Shown here in pieces: positions 6,615-11,106 of a stretch of DNA of 11,106 bases (its first letter is position 1; each line of letters begins with the position of its first letter). The notes under the pieces were generated by a model, which worked only from the letters and a program-made list of their open reading frames with translations, was not told the DNA's origin and made no database searches. A program made the position numbers and the translations under genes. Origin of the DNA: Caulobacteraceae bacterium (GTDB taxonomy: Bacteria; Pseudomonadota; Alphaproteobacteria; Caulobacterales; Caulobacteraceae); assembly GCA_013815405.1 (NCBI GenBank), contig JACDGF010000032.1, forward strand, positions 1 to 11,106, written 5' to 3'.

Positions 6615-7646
6615 ATGACCGAATCGTTCGAGCCCTCGCCTGGGCTGCGGGGCGACGCTCCCGCCGCAGCGACTTCGCATGGTCTGTCGGACCGCAAGGA
6701 GCTCGCCTTCATCTCCGTCGAACGGACCCGGATGCCGATGGTTGTCACCGACCCTCGCCAGGCCGACAACCCGATCGTTCTGGCGAACGCGGCCTTTCTT
6801 GATCTTTCGGGCTATCGGGCCGACGAGATCATCGGACGCAATTGCCGCCTTCTTCAGGGGGAGGACACCTGCAAGACGGCTATCGCCGAGATTTCCGAGG
6901 GCGTCGCGAAGGAGCGCGAAGTCAACGTCGAGATTCTCAACTATCGCAAGGATGGTTCCAGCTTCTGGAACCAACTGCATCTGAGCCCCATCCACGATGA
7001 CGAGGGGCGACTGATCTACTATTTCGGGTCGCAGCTGGATGTGACCCACCGCCGGAGAATGGAAGCCCTCGAGGCGGCGGAACGGCGCCTCCTGGAGGAG
7101 GTCGATCATCGGGCGATGAATGCCTTGGCCACCGTGGACAGCATCGTGCGGCTGACGAAGGCGCATACCGTCGCGCTCTACGCCGCGGCGGTGCAACGCC
7201 GCGTCCATTCACTGGCGAAAGCCCACCACATTCTCTCGCGATGGCGGTGGAGGGACATACCCTTGGCCTCCCTGATCCAGGGCCAGATCGAGCCCTTCGC
7301 CAAGGGGCGGGTGGACATGCGGGGACCCGAGGTCTTCTTGGAGGCGCCGATCGTGCAACCGCTTTCCCTGGTCGTCCATGAGCTCATCGCCAATGCGGTG
7401 ACTCATGGCGCTCTTACCCAGCCGACAGGCTCACTTCGCGTTCATTGGTCGCGGGACGTCGAGCGGCGCCGGCTGGAACTGGACTGGCACGAGACCGGAG
7501 GCCCCGCGCCGGCGATCGATCCGCCTTCCGGATTGGGGGCCACGATGATCAAGAAGCTCGTCGACCGCCAGCTTCAGGGCAGGCTCAGCCGAACCTGGGC
7601 GCCGGACGGACTGAAGGCGCACCTGTCGCTTCCGATGGCGGCTTGA
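6615..7646 (+). CDS. LOV-domain blue-light sensor histidine kinase, HWE type
   Basis: The 343-residue protein has an N-terminal LOV photosensor (about residues 35-145) and a C-terminal HWE-family kinase (about 155-343). The LOV signature GRNCRLLQG at 74-82 carries the cysteine (Cys77) that forms the light-induced flavin adduct; the flavin-contacting Asn109, Asn119 and Gln140 (GSQLDVT) are also present, so it should be photoactive with FMN. The kinase has the phosphoacceptor motif DHRAMN (His165), the N box HELIANAVTHGAL (His255, Asn260), the HWE-type WHETGGP at 291-297 and a short G box GLGATMIKKL at 307-316. It has no membrane segment and is cytoplasmic. Architecture and size match Caulobacter LovK, which acts on the general stress response and cell adhesion with the response regulator LovR. 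No response regulator is encoded in this window. The ATG at 6615 has GAAGG seven bases upstream. The lipoprotein gene follows after eight bases, suggesting an operon. Confidence 0.93.
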   Translation: MTESFEPSPGLRGDAPAAATSHGLSDRKELAFISVERTRMPMVVTDPRQADNPIVLANAAFLDLSGYRADEIIGRNCRLLQGEDTCKTAIAEISEGVAKEREVNVEILNYRKDGSSFWNQLHLSPIHDDEGRLIYYFGSQLDVTHRRRMEALEAAERRLLEEVDHRAMNALATVDSIVRLTKAHTVALYAAAVQRRVHSLAKAHHILSRWRWRDIPLASLIQGQIEPFAKGRVDMRGPEVFLEAPIVQPLSLVVHELIANAVTHGALTQPTGSLRVHWSRDVERRRLELDWHETGGPAPAIDPPSGLGATMIKKLVDRQLQGRLSRTWAPDGLKAHLSLPMAA

Positions 7647-7654
7647 GAGCGCCC

Positions 7655-8086
7655 ATGGGACGCAATACGACGGTTGCCCTAGCGAGCCTGGCGGCGGTTC
7701 TCACGTCCGCGTGCGCCTCGACCCGCGCCGCTCCGACCCTGCTCGTTCTCGCGCCTGCCCCGGGATCACCGGCCCCGCACCGCGGCATGCTCTACGCCGA
7801 TTGCATCGGTCAGGCCGCGGCCCTGGGCCGATACGATCGCGACAGCGATAGCGGAACGCACCTGCTCAGGTTCATGTGCTCGGGCCCTTCAGCCCGGGCC
7901 CTCTACGTCGAACTTGGGCCATGGAGCGCGGCCCGGCACTCGGAATGGGTGGCCGGTTCGCGCACCTGGCGCTCCACCGGCAAGGTGATCAGGAACCTCT
8001 TCGGTGTGGACTACTGCTCCACGGACGGAGTGCGGGACTATCAATGTGTCATCGTTCTCAACGTCGGAAGCTTCCTCGCCGGGTGA
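7655..8086 (+). CDS. Predicted lipoprotein of unknown function
   Basis: The 143-residue product has a short signal sequence with hydrophobic core and a lipobox ending LTSAC, with Cys20 as the likely lipidated residue. The mature part has four more cysteines (50, 75, 121, 131), enough for two disulfides in the periplasm, and a Trp/Arg-rich middle (ELGPWSAARHSEW, then TWRSTGKVIRNLFGVDYCSTDG). I do not recognise a named domain; it looks like a lineage-specific protein. The start at 7655 is chosen because the frame upstream overlaps the kinase gene and only this ATG gives an export signal. It lies eight bases after the kinase stop, so it is probably co-transcribed with it. Asp follows neither position 2 nor 3 of the mature chain, so outer-membrane sorting is likely if the usual rule holds. 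Confidence 0.72.
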   Translation: MGRNTTVALASLAAVLTSACASTRAAPTLLVLAPAPGSPAPHRGMLYADCIGQAAALGRYDRDSDSGTHLLRFMCSGPSARALYVELGPWSAARHSEWVAGSRTWRSTGKVIRNLFGVDYCSTDGVRDYQCVIVLNVGSFLAG

Positions 8087-8095
8087 AGAGATCGC

Positions 8096-8128
8096 GGCGC
8101 CCGATCCAGACGCGGAACGGCGGGCGCC
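8096..8128. terminator. GC-rich inverted repeat between lipoprotein and YihY genes
   Basis: GGCGCCCG at 8096-8103 pairs perfectly with CGGGCGCC at 8121-8128 across a 17-base loop. It begins nine bases after the lipoprotein stop, where a terminator or mRNA-stabilising hairpin is expected. There is no following T run, so intrinsic termination is doubtful. Confidence 0.3.
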
Positions 8129-8139
8129 ACGCGTGAGTT
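8114..8139 (+). promoter_or_regulatory. Weak EcfG-like promoter candidate for the YihY gene
   Basis: GGAAC at 8114-8118 is followed after 17 bases by AGTT at 8136-8139, one mismatch from the EcfG consensus. It would start transcription near 8146, about 55 bases before the ATG at 8202. The GGAAC falls inside the loop and stem region of the hairpin at 8096-8128. Confidence 0.22.
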
Positions 8140-8201
8140 AGGCGTGCGGGAAAGCCGGGTCGGTGCGAACGGCGATCCCTTGGACCGGAAGGGCAGGGCG
8201 G

Positions 8202-9308
8202 ATGGCGACGCGGCGGTGCGAAGGAAAGTCTCGGCCGTCGAGGGACAGGCGCGTGGGACGAGGCGCGAGAGGTGGGGGCTATTTCGACATTCTGGTCGCC
8301 GCCGGATGGGCGGCGCTGATGTTCGCCGCCCTGGCCGATCGCGGGACCGGGTCGCCCGGGTCTGGACTCCCTGTCGATCGATCCCGGGGACGCTCGGCCG
8401 ACAGCCCAGCGGAAATCCCCCTGCGGGGCTGGAAAGACGTGTTGCTGCGGGTCTGGCGGGAGTTCAACGCTGACAACATCACCATCATCGCCGGCGGGGT
8501 GACATTCAGCGTATTGCTGGCGATCTTTCCCGCCCTGGGCGCCTTCGTCGCGCTCTACGGCTTGGTCGGCGACGTGAACGATGTCCCCGGTCAAATCCAA
8601 TTTCTGAGTGTCTTGCTTCCCCATGACATGGTGAAATTCGTAGGCGGGGAGATGATCCGCTTGGCGCGCGCGCGCAGCGGCGGCTTGTCACTGGCGCTTA
8701 TCGTGGGTTTGCTCGTTTCGTTCTGGAGCGCCAACGGCGCGATGAGGGCGGTGATGGTGGGATTGAACGTGGCTTACGAAGAGCATGAGAAGCGTGGATT
8801 TCTCAAGGCCACCCTGACATCCCTGGCGTTCACGTTCGGCCTTCTCGTCTTCGGGGCGGCGACGATCACCGCCCTGGGCGCGGGTTCGGTGGTCGCCGCT
8901 TTTCTTGGCAAGGACGCTGAACTCGTGTTCAACATCCTTCGTTGGCCGCTGCTGGTTCTGGCCTTCGCGGCTGGCCTCTCGATTCTCTATCGGTTTGGAC
9001 CGAGCCGGCAGATGGCGCGGTGGCGCTGGATCACCTGGGGAAGCGCCGCGGCCACTGCGCTTTGGCTCCTAAGCTCCGTTGCGTTTTCCTTCTATGTTGG
9101 GCGGTTCGCCCACTACGACCGTACCTACGGCTCCCTCGGAACCGTCATCGGATTGATGGTGTGGATCTGGCTCTCCGCCATCATCGTGCTGGCGGGCGCG
9201 GAAATGAACGCTGAACTTGAACACCAGACGGCGGTTGACTCGACGACCGGCAACGCTCTGCCCCTGGGCGCGCGCGGGGCAAAGATGGCCGACACTGTCG
9301 CTGGCTGA
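8202..9308 (+). CDS. YihY/BrkB family inner membrane protein
   Basis: The 368-residue protein belongs to the YihY/virulence factor BrkB family (PF03631, once misnamed ribonuclease BN). Seen: the family entry block AGGVTFSVLLAIFPALGAFVALYGL at about 97-121, the central SFWSANGAMRAVMVGLNVAYEE at 173-194, and the C-terminal YGSLGTVIGLMVWIWLSAIIVLAGAEMNAELE at 309-340. About six membrane helices cover 97-335. An extra hydrophobic stretch at 28-46 and a linker rich in Pro, Ser and Arg precede the core. The family is widespread; a transport role has been suggested but is not established. The ATG at 8202 has a purine-rich GAAGGGCAGGG before it; a GTG at 8163 would add 13 residues. It follows the kinase and lipoprotein genes in the same direction with a 115-base gap holding a hairpin and a promoter candidate, so it may be separately expressed. 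Confidence 0.9.
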   Translation: MATRRCEGKSRPSRDRRVGRGARGGGYFDILVAAGWAALMFAALADRGTGSPGSGLPVDRSRGRSADSPAEIPLRGWKDVLLRVWREFNADNITIIAGGVTFSVLLAIFPALGAFVALYGLVGDVNDVPGQIQFLSVLLPHDMVKFVGGEMIRLARARSGGLSLALIVGLLVSFWSANGAMRAVMVGLNVAYEEHEKRGFLKATLTSLAFTFGLLVFGAATITALGAGSVVAAFLGKDAELVFNILRWPLLVLAFAAGLSILYRFGPSRQMARWRWITWGSAAATALWLLSSVAFSFYVGRFAHYDRTYGSLGTVIGLMVWIWLSAIIVLAGAEMNAELEHQTAVDSTTGNALPLGARGAKMADTVAG

Positions 9309-9369
9309 CGAAGGAGACCGTGGGCTCCGCCGCATGAGGCCCGGGTCTTCGAAAGCATTACGGACCTCG

Positions 9370-9468
9370 ATGAGCGAGTTCGAACGCCAACTCTTGGCTC
9401 GCATCCAGTTCCTGGCGGAAAAGGGTCTATGGCATGGAGAACTCCCTGACCCGCGGGTCAGCGCCTAG
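9370..9468 (+). CDS. Possible 32-residue protein
   Basis: The frame starting at 9370 gives MSEFERQLLARIQFLAEKGL and then WHGELPDPRVSA, an amphipathic helix with a short tail that looks protein-like. An in-frame ATG at 9334 would give 44 residues. Neither start has a good ribosome binding site. It follows the YihY gene by 61 bases and could be the last member of that unit. I do not recognise it. Its end contains the palindrome at 9446-9461. Confidence 0.28.
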   Translation: MSEFERQLLARIQFLAEKGLWHGELPDPRVSA

Positions 9469-9868
9469 GCAAAAAGACCCGCATTTCTCCGTGAGCCTCG
9501 GCGGCGAGGCCTTCTTCGTGGTCGGCCTCATTCTAGGGCGAGCCGGCCGGCCCGGCGGTTCGACACACCCGTTGGTGTTCAACCTGCCCGATCAGTGTAA
9601 CGGATGCGCGGAAGGTCTGTACGGCAAACTCCAATCGACGATCGCCAAGCGGAATCTTGCCCTACGGGGATCGCTCAATCAGGTGCTGCAGCGATTCGAC
9701 TCGGGATCGGAGGCGCGCCGATATGGCAGGCGCGCCGTTGAGGACGATTGGGTCCTCCCCCTTCGACCGCAACAGCTCATCTCCCCGGCAACAAGAGGCA
9801 GGCTCCCGCTTGTCAGCCAACATTTCGATCCAATCAACACCCGCCAATGCCCTGAGCTAGGGCACTGA
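9434..9868 (+). CDS. Doubtful ORF of 144 residues
   Basis: The ATG at 9434 has AAGGG eight bases upstream, and the first half of the frame has GC-rich third positions and protein-like segments (DPHFSVSLGGEAFFVVGLIL, QCNGCAEGLYGKL). The second half loses this bias and reads as random. On the opposite strand, a TTG-started frame of 61 residues (9847-9662; ADKREPASCCRGDELLRSKG) is equally plausible, so the region may be a decayed gene on either strand. No family recognised. Confidence 0.22.
   Translation: MENSLTRGSAPRQKDPHFSVSLGGEAFFVVGLILGRAGRPGGSTHPLVFNLPDQCNGCAEGLYGKLQSTIAKRNLALRGSLNQVLQRFDSGSEARRYGRRAVEDDWVLPLRPQQLISPATRGRLPLVSQHFDPINTRQCPELGH
9446..9461. repeat. Perfect 16-base palindrome
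   Basis: CTGACCCGCGGGTCAG is its own reverse complement over all 16 bases. It could be an operator for a dimeric regulator or a hairpin in RNA. It lies inside the two weak overlapping frames and about 140 bases after the YihY gene. No T run follows. Confidence 0.4.
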
Positions 9869-10174
9869 ACCACACGCGTGCGCGGGGTGGCGGCAGCCAC
9901 GCCTGTAGGCGGACGCTCTCAACTTCCGCCATGAGTCAATTCCTGCCGCCGCCGGGCGGAAACGTCAATTTTCGGGTTTGCTCGATTCCCGCCGTCAGGC
10001 CACTGCCAAAGATCGAACCCCGCTGAGTGCCTTGTCGCCACGCCGCCACCGAAGCCCAAGCGTGCGATTTCGGCTCCTGGCTAGATGACAGTGAGACATG
10101 TTGCCCGACGAGCCGCTCGCGAGAGACAAGTATCGGAATTTCGATACCCCTCGCCCCTTCCCCGCGTTGCCCCC
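9869..10174. other. Gap between unknown ORF and the HpnL-like gene
   Basis: I see no gene. A short hairpin (TGCCCT and AGGGCA around 9848-9864) lies at its left border. The 18-base near-palindrome GTATCGGAATTTCGATAC at 10130-10147 is 28 bases beyond the stop of the HpnL-like gene and could be a hairpin at the end of its transcript, though no T run follows. Confidence 0.35.
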
Positions 10175-11106
10175 TTACCCAATCCCCCCCACCAGCCGGC
10201 GGCCTTCGGCGGCCTGCCAGATCAACAGGGCCGGGGCGCCGATGACGAGGTCGCGCGCGCGTTTCAGGAGCGAGACGGCCAGGGACATCTCGGGGGTGAG
10301 GCCGAAGAGGGGGCCGACGAGGGCGTAGGTCGCCTCCTGGACGCCCACCCCCATGGGGGCGACGAAGGCGGCGCTGCGCACGGCGCAGACCAGGGCCTCC
10401 AGGGCCAGGATCGCCGGCAGGCCGACGCCGACCCCCGCCACCTTCAGCGCCAGCCATACCCCGGCGGCGCTGGCGATCCACGCCGCCAGATGGCAGGCGA
10501 CCGCCCAGGCGAGCGCGGCGGGCCGGTCGTAGAGGGCGTTCACCGCCCGACCGAAGTCGGCGACCCGCTTCGCCGCGCCCGGGCCGAACCGGGCGACCAG
10601 GCGCTCGATGGGGCCGGCTCCGCGCCTTTGCACAGCGATCAGGGCCAGCGCCCCGGCGGCGGTGAGCCCCAGTCCGACGAGCCCCGCCCCGACCAGGGGC
10701 CCGTGAGCCCCACCCTCGCCCAGCCGCGCGGCGAGCATGGCCACGCCCAGGCCGGTGAACCCGATCTGGGCGATGAGCTCGGTGGTGACGTCGACCACGG
10801 TGGTGGAGGAGGCCAGGGTGGGGGTGAGCCCCTGCAGCACCGCGGCGCGGGCCCCGATCACGAAGCCGCCGAGCTGGGAGAAGGGCAGCAGTTCGGAGGC
10901 CGAGTCGCGCAACACCCGCGACCACACGAAACTCCTCCAGCGGCGCGCCGGCATTCCGGGGGCCAGGAGGAACCAGGCCGTGCCCAGCAGGCCGAAGGGG
11001 ACCGCCGACCACAGGCAGAGCACGCCCAGGCCCCGCCAGCCGATCGCCGCCAGGGACGAAAAGACCGCGCCGAAGCCGATCCAGCCGACGACGCCCGTCG
11101 CGACCG
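10175..11106 (-). CDS. HpnL-like membrane protein (LPG synthase TM family), cut by window edge
   Basis: The minus-strand frame is open to the right edge, so the N-terminus is missing; about 310 residues are seen. The protein is strongly hydrophobic with six or more membrane helices and matches the lysylphosphatidylglycerol synthase transmembrane family (PF03706) and, within it, the hopanoid-associated HpnL group. Seen: SRVLRDSASELLPFSQLGG followed by FVIGARAAVL, the segment TTVVDVTTELIAQIGF, and the C-terminal FVAPMGVGVQEATYALVGP with its P-x-G-x-G-x-x-E motif. HpnL proteins are encoded with hopanoid biosynthesis genes in many alphaproteobacteria and are thought to act in hopanoid modification or transport; the exact reaction is not settled. 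The GTG at 11023 is not the real start, because family-like hydrophobic sequence (GWIGFGAVFSSLAAIGWRGL) continues upstream. More hopanoid genes may lie beyond the edge. Confidence 0.82.
   Translation of the reverse strand, partial: VATGVVGWIGFGAVFSSLAAIGWRGLGVLCLWSAVPFGLLGTAWFLLAPGMPARRWRSFVWSRVLRDSASELLPFSQLGGFVIGARAAVLQGLTPTLASSTTVVDVTTELIAQIGFTGLGVAMLAARLGEGGAHGPLVGAGLVGLGLTAAGALALIAVQRRGAGPIERLVARFGPGAAKRVADFGRAVNALYDRPAALAWAVACHLAAWIASAAGVWLALKVAGVGVGLPAILALEALVCAVRSAAFVAPMGVGVQEATYALVGPLFGLTPEMSLAVSLLKRARDLVIGAPALLIWQAAEGRRLVGGIG

Noticed and set aside
6597..7208. 203-residue minus-strand frame
   Set aside because: It is antisense to the LOV kinase gene, whose motifs are unambiguous.
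9936..11012. 358-residue minus-strand frame
   Set aside because: Arg/Gly/Pro-rich alternate frame of the HpnL-like gene, which shows the membrane helices and family motifs.
1..11106. CRISPR array, insertion sequence, phage or tRNA gene
   Set aside because: No regularly spaced repeats, no transposase or integrase sequence, no paired terminal inverted repeats and no cloverleaf-like sequence were seen on either strand.

Overview
The window is GC-rich chromosomal DNA from an alphaproteobacterium, most probably Caulobacterales (Caulobacter or Phenylobacterium type). This rests on gene content (a LOV-HWE sensor kinase, a BaeRF12-type host attachment protein, a hopanoid-type HpnL membrane protein), strong GC bias at third codon positions, and promoter-like sites of the alphaproteobacterial general stress sigma factor EcfG (GGAAC, 16-17 bases, CGTT). 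It is inference; no rRNA or other taxonomic marker is present.

Layout. 1-640: no convincing gene, but a candidate EcfG promoter at its right end. 641-1144 (+): DUF892 ferritin-like stress protein. 1245-1649 (+): host attachment / BaeRF12 protein. About 1880-3109 (-): the C-terminal remnant of a large beta-helical repeat surface protein that has lost its 5' end and runs into the tail of a small secreted glycine-zipper gene, 3070-3309 (-). That gene has a perfect EcfG consensus promoter at 3343-3368. 3310-4282: mostly empty, with weak micro-ORFs. 4283-5488 (-): two-pore-helix type potassium channel protein with a TLGYGD filter. 5952-6558 (-): a probably frameshifted unknown gene overlapping a 54-residue membrane protein gene by TGATG. 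6615-9308 (+): LOV histidine kinase, lipoprotein and YihY/BrkB-type membrane protein, all in one direction. 9309-10174: only weak small ORFs and palindromes. 10175 to the right edge (-): HpnL-like membrane protein, cut by the window end.

How the genes may fit together. Several pieces point to the general stress response and envelope: a YciE/YciF-like protein, a small secreted protein, a potassium channel and a YihY membrane protein each lie behind an exact or one-mismatch EcfG-like site, and a LOV-HWE kinase of the type that signals into this response in Caulobacter sits among them. The shared control is inferred from short motifs. I did not find a phage, insertion sequence, CRISPR array, tRNA or an obviously new multi-gene system. 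The most unusual items are the quasi-palindromic EcfG site, the surface-protein remnant fused behind the small gene, and the broken, translationally coupled gene pair at 5952-6558.
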